From: CBFHMJ01 sp965656875
GTDB lineage: Bacteria; Pseudomonadota; Gammaproteobacteria; Enterobacterales; Alteromonadaceae
Direction of reading: 5' to 3'
NCBI GenBank assembly: GCA_965656875.1
Contig: CBFHMJ010000039.1
Location: 58,234-122,233, forward strand
DNA length: 64,000 nucleotides
Position 1 is the first letter of the stretch. The number at the start of each line of letters is the position of its first letter. The notes beneath the pieces are model-generated. The model was not told where the DNA came from and ran no database searches. It was given only the letters and a program-made list of their open reading frames with translations. Shown piece after piece: positions 1 through 7,569 of this stretch. The translations under genes were made by a program, and so were the position numbers.

Positions 1-338
1 TGAGAGCGACTGAAATCTTTTCTCATGATTAGCGCCATATCTCTGATCATCTCCAGCGCACCAAATTCCCAGGCGGGAATATTATCCATGAACGCCGATG
101 GCGGTGTTACATCATTTGACAGGTAACCACCGGGTTTGCTCAGCAATGTTTCCGTAGTTTCTATTAACACCGTGGTAGTCGCATATCCTGTTACTGGTTT
201 CTCATTTAATTTAAATGACTTCTCTGCGACCAATTGTTCAACATTAAATGTGTCAGGTTCACTTCCCCAATACAGGCTTAGTCCCCACAAAGAAACGGCG
301 ACGGCAGCAAAACCACCTGTTATCCAGTTTGTATTCAT
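1..338 (-). CDS. DUF2333 family protein (5' part, runs off the window)
   Basis: Open frame on the minus strand from an ATG at 338 to the window edge, about 112 codons with no stop. The N-terminus has a hydrophobic segment (about residues 6-24, WITGGFAAVAVSLWGLSLYW), which fits a membrane anchor. It is followed by the stretch TLLSKPGGYLSNDVTPP and then a WEFGALEMIRDMALIMRKDFSRS-like segment, which I recognise as typical of DUF2333 proteins (predicted inner-membrane/periplasmic, function unknown). The PCu(A)C gene lies 11 bp upstream on the same strand, so the two are probably co-transcribed. The family call is from memory of the conserved motifs and the C-terminal half is missing. Confidence 0.75.
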   Translation of the reverse strand, partial: MNTNWITGGFAAVAVSLWGLSLYWGSEPDTFNVEQLVAEKSFKLNEKPVTGYATTTVLIETTETLLSKPGGYLSNDVTPPSAFMDNIPAWEFGALEMIRDMALIMRKDFSRS

Positions 339-349
339 ATAAGCCTCTT

Positions 350-811
350 TTAGTGATGTGAGTGGCTGTGGTGAGATTCATCCATCAAGGAATAAACCTG
401 TGCTTTTATATTCACTGGTTTGCGATGTTTAAATCGTAATGTAACCACGACTTCATTATCTCTTTTCAGTTTTAATTTGGAGGGTTTAAACATCATCAGA
501 TGATAGCCCGAAGGTTCAAACGTGACCGTTTCACCAACAGGAATAGCAACTTCATCAACTCGACGCATTTTCATCATGTCATCACTGTAAGTATGCTGAT
601 GCAGCTGAACATCTTCGGCACAATCACAGGATGCCCCTGTCAGTGTGATGAGTTGAGTTGAATCGTTTGTTATTGAAAAATATCCCGCTGTCGTTTTCGC
701 CATAGGCAAAAGTTCGCGCACTTGCATGTTATTCACCGTTACATCATTGGCAAATGCCATCGCGGAACACATCATGAGAAAGAAAGTTAATCTTGAACGT
801 TTTAGAAACAT
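350..811 (-). CDS. Periplasmic copper chaperone, PCu(A)C family
   Basis: 153 residues with a signal peptide (about residues 1-21, ending AMAFA). The mature part carries the family's Cu(I)-binding pattern: His/Met-rich LHQHTYSDDMMKMR near residue 70-83 and GYHLMMF near 102-108, with a His-rich tail (HHSHSHH). PCu(A)C proteins deliver copper to the CuA centre of cytochrome oxidase in the periplasm. Two nearby cysteines (CDCAEDV) are additional potential ligands. It sits directly upstream of the DUF2333 gene in one orientation. The family assignment is secure from the Met/His motif; the client oxidase is not in the window. Confidence 0.85.
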   Translation of the reverse strand: MFLKRSRLTFFLMMCSAMAFANDVTVNNMQVRELLPMAKTTAGYFSITNDSTQLITLTGASCDCAEDVQLHQHTYSDDMMKMRRVDEVAIPVGETVTFEPSGYHLMMFKPSKLKLKRDNEVVVTLRFKHRKPVNIKAQVYSLMDESHHSHSHH

Positions 812-912
812 TGTTATGTATTTGGTTCAGATAGAAAAACAAGAATAGTAGCTCATTCTACCTGAACCTACATTGATTTGCGGCAAATCGATTCAATCAC
901 TATAACCAAAGG

Positions 913-1230
913 TTATGCCCGGCTAGTTGACGAACCGCTGATAAGCCAAATCAAACCTACCAGTAACAACACAGGCCATAACACTGACAAGCCCGCCATA
1001 AATACAGCGCCAATCACACATAACACCGTAAACGCTATAAATCCTGCAATACCCAGAGCCAGACAAATTAAAAAGCAGATCACCAAAAATGTAATAATTG
1101 CAGTGCCCATAAAACCCTCCAGAATGTCACCACTCATTGAAAATTCAAAAAACGGCCATTGCTCAGCCATACTTACAAACAAATAACTAAAGAGCGCGAC
1201 CAGTAAAACAAACTTGATGAAATCCTTCAT
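913..1230 (-). CDS. Small multi-pass membrane protein, last gene of the psp operon
   Basis: 105 residues from the ATG at 1230, chosen because GGAGG lies a few bases upstream; an in-frame start at 1263 would waste this site. The product is almost entirely hydrophobic, with about three membrane segments (residues roughly 4-18, 36-62, 64-92) rich in Ala, Gly, Ile and Val and no recognisable catalytic motif. It follows pspC by about 35 bp and so is probably transcribed with pspA and pspC. It may act with PspC at the inner membrane, but it does not resemble PspB, PspD or PspG closely enough to name. Function unknown. Confidence 0.7.
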   Translation of the reverse strand: MKDFIKFVLLVALFSYLFVSMAEQWPFFEFSMSGDILEGFMGTAIITFLVICFLICLALGIAGFIAFTVLCVIGAVFMAGLSVLWPVLLLVGLIWLISGSSTSRA

Positions 1231-1264
1231 AAAATCCTCCGGCGAGGGGGGATTCCCCCGCAAA

Positions 1265-1465
1265 TTAATAACGCGTTGGCATAATCAAAACAGCAACAAA
1301 ATAGGCTACCAACATAGGTCCTGGCATCATGAAAAAACCTAGCACTGCCAGCATTCTGATGAACCACCGGTCTACACCAACATGACGCGCAATACCGGCG
1401 CACACACCAAATAACTTCTTGTTCAGGTTGTCTTTTGCAAGACTTTCTACCGTTTGATGTCTCAT
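1265..1465 (-). CDS. pspC: PspC domain envelope-stress membrane protein
   Basis: 66 residues from the ATG at 1465, which has GGAGG five bases upstream; a longer in-frame start at 1486 lies before that site and is less likely. The sequence LNKKLFGVCAGIARHVGVDRWFIRMLAVL is the classic PspC domain, followed by one membrane segment (GPMLVAYFVAVLIM). In enterobacteria PspC senses inner-membrane damage with PspB and releases PspA from inhibiting PspF. Here it lies 30 bp downstream of pspA; no pspB-like gene is present between them. The protein is short compared with E. coli PspC (about 119 aa), keeping only the core domain. Confidence 0.88.
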   Translation of the reverse strand: MRHQTVESLAKDNLNKKLFGVCAGIARHVGVDRWFIRMLAVLGFFMMPGPMLVAYFVAVLIMPTRY

Positions 1466-1495
1466 AACAGCCTCCAAACTTTTCAAGATTTAATG

Positions 1496-2155
1496 TTAAG
1501 CACTCAATTTAGCTTTCAGCGCATTCAGCTCATTGTCGATTTTCTCATTGTGCTCAAGTTGCCAGAACTCTTGCTCCAGAGAAGGTGAAGATGTCATGTC
1601 ATACGACTCAACTTCCGCTTCGATATTGTCAAGACGACGCTCATATGCTTCAAAGCGATGCATCATTTCTTCGACATTGTTGCTGACCAGTTGCTCACGG
1701 ACTTTTAATCGTTGTTGAGATGACTGTTGACGAACCATCATTGATTTTTGACGCTGTTTAGCATCAGCCAGTTTTGCCTGTAACGTCGCGATATCAGCCT
1801 GAAATGAAGAAAGTACTCGCTCAACTTCAGCTAACTCTTTATTGACCTGCTCTGACTCTTCGGAAAGCTTTTGCTTCTCAATCAATGCAGAGCGTGCCAG
1901 ATCGTCACGATCTTTTTGAATAGCCAGTTCTGCTTTGTTTTGCCAGTCGTTAGCCGCTGATTCCAAATTTGTTTGCTTACGGACCAATGCTTTTTTCTCT
2001 GAAAGAATGCGAGCCAAATCACTTCTTGCATCGACTAACGTACTTTCCATTTCTTCAATTAATAAACGGATGATTTTTTCAGGGTCTTCCGCTTTATCCA
2101 GCATTGCATTGATGTTCGAATTTACGATGTCTGTGAATCTTGTGAACATTCCCAT
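1496..2155 (-). CDS. pspA: Phage shock protein A (PspA/IM30 family)
   Basis: 219 residues, full family length. It begins MGMFTRFTDIVNSNINAML, the amphipathic N-terminal helix used for membrane binding, followed by long coiled-coil helices with heptad Glu/Lys/Gln pattern through residue about 190. PspA is a peripheral inner-membrane protein that forms ESCRT-III-like assemblies to keep the membrane sealed, and in enterobacteria it also inhibits PspF. The Shine-Dalgarno GGGGAAG precedes the ATG. It is the first gene of a pspA-pspC-membrane protein operon, with a sigma-54 promoter at 2220-2235. Confidence 0.95.
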   Translation of the reverse strand: MGMFTRFTDIVNSNINAMLDKAEDPEKIIRLLIEEMESTLVDARSDLARILSEKKALVRKQTNLESAANDWQNKAELAIQKDRDDLARSALIEKQKLSEESEQVNKELAEVERVLSSFQADIATLQAKLADAKQRQKSMMVRQQSSQQRLKVREQLVSNNVEEMMHRFEAYERRLDNIEAEVESYDMTSSPSLEQEFWQLEHNEKIDNELNALKAKLSA

Positions 2156-2219
2156 GTGACTTCCCCTTTTCTATTCAATGAAATTTTAATTTTGCTTATC
2201 AGCATGATGAACTTTCATT

Positions 2220-2235
2220 ATCAAGGGTTATGCCA
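2220..2235 (-). promoter_or_regulatory. Sigma-54 promoter of the psp operon
   Basis: On the minus strand the sequence TGGCATAACCCTTGAT matches the RpoN consensus TGGCAC-N5-TTGC, with the GG and the second element in correct spacing (the last base pair of the -12 element is GA rather than GC). It lies 65 bp upstream of pspA, as in the enterobacterial psp operon that is driven by sigma-54 and PspF. No other gene could use it. The match is read directly; function is inferred. Confidence 0.75.
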
Positions 2236-2290
2236 CACTCAAAAATTATTTATATCTACATGTTTTTATTAAAAAATTATTTTCAAGACG

Positions 2291-2326
2291 AAAAAAAAGC
2301 CATAACAACAAGTTGCTATGGCTTTC
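2291..2326 (-). terminator. Rho-independent terminator downstream of the ohrR-gpx pair
   Basis: A 14-bp stem with one mismatch (AAAGCCATAACAAC with GTTGCTATGGCTTT, two-base loop) is followed on the minus strand by eight T. It ends minus-strand transcription from gpx/ohrR before the psp promoter. Confidence 0.85.
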
Positions 2327-2402
2327 TCAAATTTGGTGATATTTACTAAATTTTTGTTGATTTAACCAGGCTTAAACTCTGTGATCAAGCACCATTTAAT
2401 CA

Positions 2403-2460
2403 TTAGAATTTACCGATCTTTTCAGGTGAAACTTTGTTCGGCTTCAATAGCCTTCAAAGG
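2403..2460 (+). repeat. Copy A of the TTAG dispersed repeat
   Basis: Starts TTAG at 2403, has GGTGAAA at repeat positions 23-29, TTCG around 35-38 and TTCAAT at 41-46, aligning without gaps to copies at 10565, 58300 and (reverse) 26936. It lies directly against the ohrR stop codon at 2461. Confidence 0.65.
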
Positions 2461-2925
2461 TCAGGAGATCCTTAGAATACCCATTAAATCATCAAGCAAT
2501 GTACGTAACTGAAGAAACTTTTGCCTGTCTTCATCATTGTCCAATAAACACATTAACTGCTTAGGAACCTGCGCTGCCTGTTGCTTTAACGCCAGACCTT
2601 CCGCAGTTAAAGAAATATGCATTTCGCGGCCATCACGCAAACTGGGTGACTTTTTTACCAGCCCACGATTCAACAACCGTCTGAATAGTGGCGTCATCGT
2701 GCCGCTATCCAGTTGCAAACGATCACCCAAATCCCTGAGTGTTTTATTATCAGCCTGCCCCTCTGATTCCCATTGCCACAAAGCCAACATAATCAAATAC
2801 TGGGGATAAGTTAATTCCAGTTTATCTAACAACGGCCTGTAAACACGCGTCACAGCCCGGGAAGACGCATAAAGCCTGAAACATAACTGGTTATCCAGGC
2901 TCAAAAGTTCATCAATGTCTGACAT
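2461..2925 (-). CDS. ohrR: OhrR-type MarR family peroxide-sensing repressor
   Basis: 154 residues with the MarR winged helix (about residues 38-125; the recognition region includes LRDLGDRLQLDSGTMTPLFRRL). The N-terminus has DNQLCFRLYASSRAVTRVYRPLL, the OhrR signature with the reactive Cys (about residue 15), and Tyr residues near 33-41 that normally hydrogen-bond it. OhrR proteins release DNA when this Cys is oxidised by organic peroxides. The gene overlaps the end of the glutathione peroxidase gene (TAATG), so the two are translationally coupled and the regulator is encoded with a peroxide-detoxifying enzyme rather than with ohr. The operator was not found with confidence. Confidence 0.85.
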   Translation of the reverse strand: MSDIDELLSLDNQLCFRLYASSRAVTRVYRPLLDKLELTYPQYLIMLALWQWESEGQADNKTLRDLGDRLQLDSGTMTPLFRRLLNRGLVKKSPSLRDGREMHISLTAEGLALKQQAAQVPKQLMCLLDNDEDRQKFLQLRTLLDDLMGILRIS

Positions 2926-3416
2926 TAAGATTTAGCCAATAGTTGTTTTATATCCTGAGCAAAACTCTTTGGATCTTTATTAGGTGCATATCGTCTGACA
3001 ACCTGACCACTTTGATCAACTAAAAATTTAGTAAAATTCCATTTTACAGCCTTACTACCTAGCAGACCCGGCGCTTTTTCTTTCAAATAATCAAACAACG
3101 GTAAGGCTTCTGCACCATTTACATCAACTTTGGCGAACATCGGAAACCCGACACCATAATTTAATGTGCAAAACTCACTAATCGCGCTTTCATTCTCTTT
3201 TTCCTGGTTAGCAAACTGATTACAAGGAAAACCCAGAATTTCCAGACCACTGTCTTTTAATTCGCTATACAGTGTCTGTAGCGATTCATACTGAGGCGTA
3301 AAGCCACACTTACTTGCTGTATTGACAATCAATAACACTTTACCTTTAAACTGCTCCATCGATACTTCTTCACCAAGAATATTGGTGCATTTAAAGTCAT
3401 AAACTGAATCAGCCAT
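2925..3416 (-). CDS. Glutathione peroxidase family thiol peroxidase
   Basis: 163 residues, normal for bacterial GPx/BtuE proteins. The catalytic region NTASKCGFTPQYESL has Cys37 in place of selenocysteine, FPCNQFANQE carries the conserved Gln, and WNFTKFLVD carries the conserved Trp and Asn. A second Cys in FPCNQF could resolve the sulfenic acid with thioredoxin, as in thioredoxin-dependent bacterial GPx. It reduces hydrogen and lipid peroxides in the cytoplasm. The start follows GAGGTGAAG. It is first in a two-gene unit with the OhrR-type regulator. Confidence 0.93.
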   Translation of the reverse strand: MADSVYDFKCTNILGEEVSMEQFKGKVLLIVNTASKCGFTPQYESLQTLYSELKDSGLEILGFPCNQFANQEKENESAISEFCTLNYGVGFPMFAKVDVNGAEALPLFDYLKEKAPGLLGSKAVKWNFTKFLVDQSGQVVRRYAPNKDPKSFAQDIKQLLAKS

Positions 3417-3690
3417 TCTTCACCTCAGTTAAAAATCCAAAATCAAACTTTTCTCAAATCAGTACATAGGTTACCGATTATCTGACAGGATTCTATGAGA
3501 AATATAACTTGCACACAAGCTATTAATAGTGCCCTACATCTGAATATTGAATAATTACTGGACATTAGTGAGATTATTTTTAAGAATCCGTTAACATTTT
3601 GCAGCCGCATCCAATATTGTGGGAACACTTTTCACAATCATTTGATAACGATAAGAAGCGTGAAAATCGCCAGTCAGCAACAGGTATGAT

Positions 3691-4992
3691 ATGGACTCTT
3701 TTAATGAAAAACTGAATCGTTCAATTAGTCAGATTGGATTTGCGGCACTCGCCATCAATGGGCTTATTGGTGCCGGTATTTTTGCTTTGCCCGCAGCAGC
3801 CGCTGAAGCCAGCGGCCACTTCAGCCCCTGGATGTTCGTGATTTGTGGGCTACTCATGTCACCCATCATTCTTAGTTTCGCACAGCTATCCAGCTACTTT
3901 CGAGGAACCGGCGGTCCTATCGTCTATGCTCATGAAGCATTCGGACCAGCCACAGCTTTTCAAACAGGATGGCTACTCTATATCGGGCGAGTAACCGCTT
4001 TAGCAGCTAACAGTAACGCTCTGGTATTTTATCTTGCCACATTATGGCCTGTATTCAATGATGACATTATACGTTCTGTAACGATTACCTTAATTATCTT
4101 GCTACTTTCAGCTTCAAACCTGTTTGGTATCCGCTCAGCAATAGAAACCGTAAAAACCATTACCCTGCTGAAGTTGTTACCGCTACTCTTATTCACTGCT
4201 ATGGGCATTAATTACCTTGATGCTGATCAGTTATTCTCAACAACCGACGCCCAACCTGACACCTTCAGCGCATCATTGTTGCTCCTTGTTTATGCGTTTA
4301 TCGGGTTTGAAGGCGCTTCTATTCCAGCAGGAGAAGCACGCAAGCCGCAACGTGATATTCCACGCGCTTTAATACAGACATTACTGTTTACGACCGTACT
4401 CTATTTCTTAATCCAAAGTATCAGTATGGCAGTTCTGGAAAACCCGGCAGCCAGTGATGTGCCTCTGGCCGATGCGGCAGAAGTGATGTTTGGAGGGCCT
4501 GGTGCGGTCATTATGGTGGTTGCGGCAATAGTATCAATTTCAGGAAATCTGGCTGCAATCATGCTGGCAGCACCAAGAATGACGTATGCACTATCCATTG
4601 AAAAAAGCCTGCCAGCCTGGTTTGGCAATGTTGAAAACAGCAGTAAGGTGCCAAGAAACTCAATTTACTTCATCACCGTTCTTTCACTGGTGCTGGCACT
4701 AACAGGTTCATTTGTCTGGTTAGCCATCATCAGCTCATTAGCCAGATTAATTGGCTACGGTATCTGTATTGCAGCTATTCCAGTTATCGATAAAAAAGCA
4801 GTAAGAGACGATCATGCAATCAGATTACCCGGCGGTCTACTCATTCCTTTCATAGCATTTGGTGTTTGCTGTTGGCTGGCAAGTCAGGCAAATCTCGATA
4901 GTTGGTTATTGACGGGAGGCTTTATTATCCTCGGAACTATCTTTTATTTTATTGCCAGAACCCGTAATCGCTCACTTAAGAGTGACCCGTAA
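3691..4992 (+). CDS. APC family amino acid/polyamine permease
   Basis: 433 residues with about 12 hydrophobic segments across the whole length. The N-terminal IGFAALAINGLIGAGIFALPAAAA contains the GxG-type unwound helix 1 motif of the APC superfamily, and GFEGASIPAGEARKPQRDIPRAL is the typical helix 6-loop region. These proteins import amino acids or polyamines across the inner membrane; the substrate cannot be read from sequence. The ATG follows ACAGGTATGAT. Its last codons overlap the end of the convergent ZIP gene by 17 bp. Confidence 0.85.
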   Translation: MDSFNEKLNRSISQIGFAALAINGLIGAGIFALPAAAAEASGHFSPWMFVICGLLMSPIILSFAQLSSYFRGTGGPIVYAHEAFGPATAFQTGWLLYIGRVTALAANSNALVFYLATLWPVFNDDIIRSVTITLIILLLSASNLFGIRSAIETVKTITLLKLLPLLLFTAMGINYLDADQLFSTTDAQPDTFSASLLLLVYAFIGFEGASIPAGEARKPQRDIPRALIQTLLFTTVLYFLIQSISMAVLENPAASDVPLADAAEVMFGGPGAVIMVVAAIVSISGNLAAIMLAAPRMTYALSIEKSLPAWFGNVENSSKVPRNSIYFITVLSLVLALTGSFVWLAIISSLARLIGYGICIAAIPVIDKKAVRDDHAIRLPGGLLIPFIAFGVCCWLASQANLDSWLLTGGFIILGTIFYFIARTRNRSLKSDP

Positions 4993-5701
4993 TTAACTGT
5001 CCTGTCATTGCCAGTACAAATCCTACTACGGCACCTAATGGCGGTGCCCAATGCTTTTGAAGCTTTGCTTGCGGTGCAATATCCTGAAATATCAGATATA
5101 AAATTCCGCCCGCAGCAAAGATCAGAACATGGCCCAGTAATGCAGGAATGTCAGGTAGTAACCAATACCCTAATACGCCAAATAATGGCCCAATGAACAC
5201 AACACCTGTCATTTGTAATAATACGGTCCGCTGGTTTTGTTGTTGGTCATTTGCCAGTTCACGATACGCATTAAATCCTTCAGGTAAATTCTGCATACCA
5301 ATCAATATGGCTAATAAAGGTGCTGACGAAGCCCCCAATGCCGCAATACCACCTAACGCCAGGCATTCTGGAATGTAATCAAGCAGCATCCCGGTAAACT
5401 GCGGCGCTTCCTGACGTTTTAATCCTAAAAATCGCTCCAGTAGAAAAAATGAAATACCACCAGCCAGCATCGTCACAATCGCCAATCCGGAATAATTCAT
5501 ATATGACATACCAACTGGCACCAATACGATAGCGACAGCACCCAGCATGATGCCACCACCCAGAGCGATTACAAAATGTCTGAATTCATCTTCCAGCCAG
5601 TCAGGGACAAGATGAGGAATACGGGCAATAAAACCACCAATAGGAATAGCAAGCCCGGCAAGAAAGGTATAGAGGATAATATCAGTAACGACTGGATTCA
5701 T
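4976..5701 (-). CDS. ZIP family divalent metal transporter
   Basis: 241 residues with about 7-8 membrane segments. HFVIALGGGIMLGAVAIVLVP near residue 42-62 and GMQNLPEGFNAYREL near 135-150 correspond to the metal-binding helices of ZIP proteins; the usual HN.PEG motif is here QNLPEG, so one histidine ligand is replaced. ZIP proteins import Zn, Fe or Mn into the cytoplasm. The protein is shorter than many eukaryotic ZIPs but normal for bacterial ones. It is a single gene facing the APC permease, with a short 3' overlap. Metal preference is unknown. Confidence 0.78.
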   Translation of the reverse strand: MNPVVTDIILYTFLAGLAIPIGGFIARIPHLVPDWLEDEFRHFVIALGGGIMLGAVAIVLVPVGMSYMNYSGLAIVTMLAGGISFFLLERFLGLKRQEAPQFTGMLLDYIPECLALGGIAALGASSAPLLAILIGMQNLPEGFNAYRELANDQQQNQRTVLLQMTGVVFIGPLFGVLGYWLLPDIPALLGHVLIFAAGGILYLIFQDIAPQAKLQKHWAPPLGAVVGFVLAMTGQLITGHS

Positions 5702-5800
5702 AGATTAACTAACTGAACACAATGATAAATACGAATTACAGAACACTATTGTTTTATGAAGTAAGGTACTCGTCAATACCTGTGGCAACTGGCAAAAAAT

Positions 5801-5830
5801 AAAAAACCCCGATTATATTCGGGGTTTTTT
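5801..5830 (-). terminator. Terminator downstream of miaE (bidirectional)
   Basis: AAACCCCGA and TCGGGGTTT form a stem around TTATAT, with A-runs on the left and T-runs on the right, so it can work in both directions. It lies 105 bp beyond the miaE stop codon. Confidence 0.85.
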
Positions 5831-5935
5831 TCAGGCTTATGTATGTAGATTGTTACTACATTGGGTTAATTGTAGCTAAAAATATTACAACAACAAAGCC
5901 CTGACATTTATTTCAGACTGATGAATCACTCTTGT

Positions 5936-6694
5936 CTAAACTGGCGATCCACTATGAAACTTAAAATCACTGTCTGGTGACTGAATCAAATCTGCTTCTA
6001 CCCGGCCAAAATGAGACACTCGATCCGAAATATCCTTACCCGCAATAAGCTCAGCAAGGCCCAAATAATCCTGATAGTGACGCGCTTCTGAGCGCAACAA
6101 AGACACATAGAACTTGTTCAATTCATCGTCAAGATGAGGTGCCAGTTTTGCAAAGCGTTCACATGAACGCGCTTCAATGTATGCGCCACAAATCAGTTTG
6201 TCGATAAGAATAGCGGGCTCATGTGTTCGTACATGTTTCATCATGCCGCTGGCATAACGACTGGCGGTGATATTTTCGTAGTGAATATCACGCGCTTCCA
6301 TAATCTCAAGGACTTGATAAAAATGATGAAGCTCTTCTTTAATCAACAATACCATTTTATCAATCAATATCTGTCCAAAGTCAGACGTTGCCTTTGGCAC
6401 AACCGATTTTGATAGCTTGTGATGTTCACCCAACGATTCCAGCGTCCCTTCTTTACGATAGACATACAATTCATAGGGTCGTAACCATTCCAACAATGCT
6501 TCACCACCCGTTTTATCTGCTGCATATTTACGGATTAACCACATTGCTGTCTGACCGGCCTTAAGCTCACAAATCAAATGATCAATCAGCAGCACCTTTA
6601 AATTTTCAGGTTTACTGGCTTCTTCAATCCAGGTATCCGGTGTTTCGCATTGAAGAAAAGAATGAATCGGGGCTAATAACGCTTGAATATCCAC
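5936..6694 (-). CDS. miaE: tRNA 2-methylthio-N6-isopentenyladenosine-37 hydroxylase
   Basis: 252 residues matching the MiaE family. The four-helix di-iron core is visible as DHLICELKAGQTAMWLIRKY (residues about 38-57), LLIKEELHHFYQVLEIME (about 116-133) and YIEARSCERF followed by LLRSEARHYQDYL (about 170-205), which carry the Glu and His iron ligands. The enzyme hydroxylates ms2i6A37 to ms2io6A37 in tRNAs reading UNN codons, using O2. The start is GTG with only a weak upstream purine stretch. It is a single gene with its own terminator. Confidence 0.92.
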   Translation of the reverse strand: MDIQALLAPIHSFLQCETPDTWIEEASKPENLKVLLIDHLICELKAGQTAMWLIRKYAADKTGGEALLEWLRPYELYVYRKEGTLESLGEHHKLSKSVVPKATSDFGQILIDKMVLLIKEELHHFYQVLEIMEARDIHYENITASRYASGMMKHVRTHEPAILIDKLICGAYIEARSCERFAKLAPHLDDELNKFYVSLLRSEARHYQDYLGLAELIAGKDISDRVSHFGRVEADLIQSPDSDFKFHSGSPV

Positions 6695-6804
6695 GTACTA
6701 TCTCTATGGCTAACTAATAACCGCGCCATCCTACAGGAATTGCCCGATAACTAAAAAGACCTTGCGCAAAGAATTGAACAAATAGAGGCTTGCAAATAAA
6801 ACTG

Positions 6805-7563
6805 TCAGGACAGTTCCGTCAAACAGCGTAATGTTTTTGCGGTAATGCGTGTTTCAGATGGATAACCAAATGCATTATTTATATAGGTTACACCGTCAAT
6901 AGTGACATGCCGGTTCACATGACTGTGCCCATAAACATGCATCGTTGAGCCACATTGGCGAATTTGCTGATCAATACGTGACGAACCTAACACCGGATAA
7001 ACACGTTGATGTTTTGGCGGGATGAAATCAGGTTGTACGTCTATGCGAGGTAAAAAATGTGAGTAAGTGATTACACTTCTTGCGGTATCCGGTATTTCGA
7101 GTTTATTTTGCGATAAAAACCAGGAGGTTAGCCAGGCTTCATCACGCCCCTGCCACTTACAGCCATAGAAATCCATCCAGGCATTACTCAAGTATTCAGT
7201 TTTTGGTCCAAAGGTGTAGTCATACCAGCCCAGTAATGGCAGTAAATATAAACCTTTCATCAATAGCGGTTGCTGGATAACACCTTCTTCACGGGCAATA
7301 TGATTAACCAGCTTTAACTTTTCAAAAGAATCAGTTTCTTTCGAGCGGTGAACCCAGACATCATGATTGCCGGGAACAAATAAGACTTCGGCAAATCGCG
7401 CTCTGAGCAATTGAAATGCTTCGGCAAGGATGGCTGGGAAATCAGTGACATCACCGGCAAGAATCAGGATATCTTCCTGATAATCATAGACACTGAGTTG
7501 CTTTACCCAGTTAAGATTGGCTTCATAATCAACATGAATATCGGACACTGCAAAAATACGCAT
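6805..7563 (-). CDS. Calcineurin-like metallophosphoesterase
   Basis: 252 residues with the metallophosphoesterase motifs in order: DIH (residues 7-9), GDVTD (about 37-41), GNHDVW (about 66-71), YSHFLP (about 169) and YGHSHVNRH near residue 211-219. These build a two-metal site for hydrolysis of phosphoesters. The ATG lies 6 bp after the stop codon of the GGDEF/EAL gene, so it is probably translated by coupling from the same mRNA. The substrate is unknown; the link to the c-di-GMP protein is only by operon. Confidence 0.85.
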   Translation of the reverse strand: MRIFAVSDIHVDYEANLNWVKQLSVYDYQEDILILAGDVTDFPAILAEAFQLLRARFAEVLFVPGNHDVWVHRSKETDSFEKLKLVNHIAREEGVIQQPLLMKGLYLLPLLGWYDYTFGPKTEYLSNAWMDFYGCKWQGRDEAWLTSWFLSQNKLEIPDTARSVITYSHFLPRIDVQPDFIPPKHQRVYPVLGSSRIDQQIRQCGSTMHVYGHSHVNRHVTIDGVTYINNAFGYPSETRITAKTLRCLTELS

Positions 7564-7569
7564 AATTGT

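Noticed and set aside
3443..3628. 61-codon frame upstream of the peroxidase gene
   Set aside because: No start site signal and no recognisable sequence; lies in a divergent promoter region.
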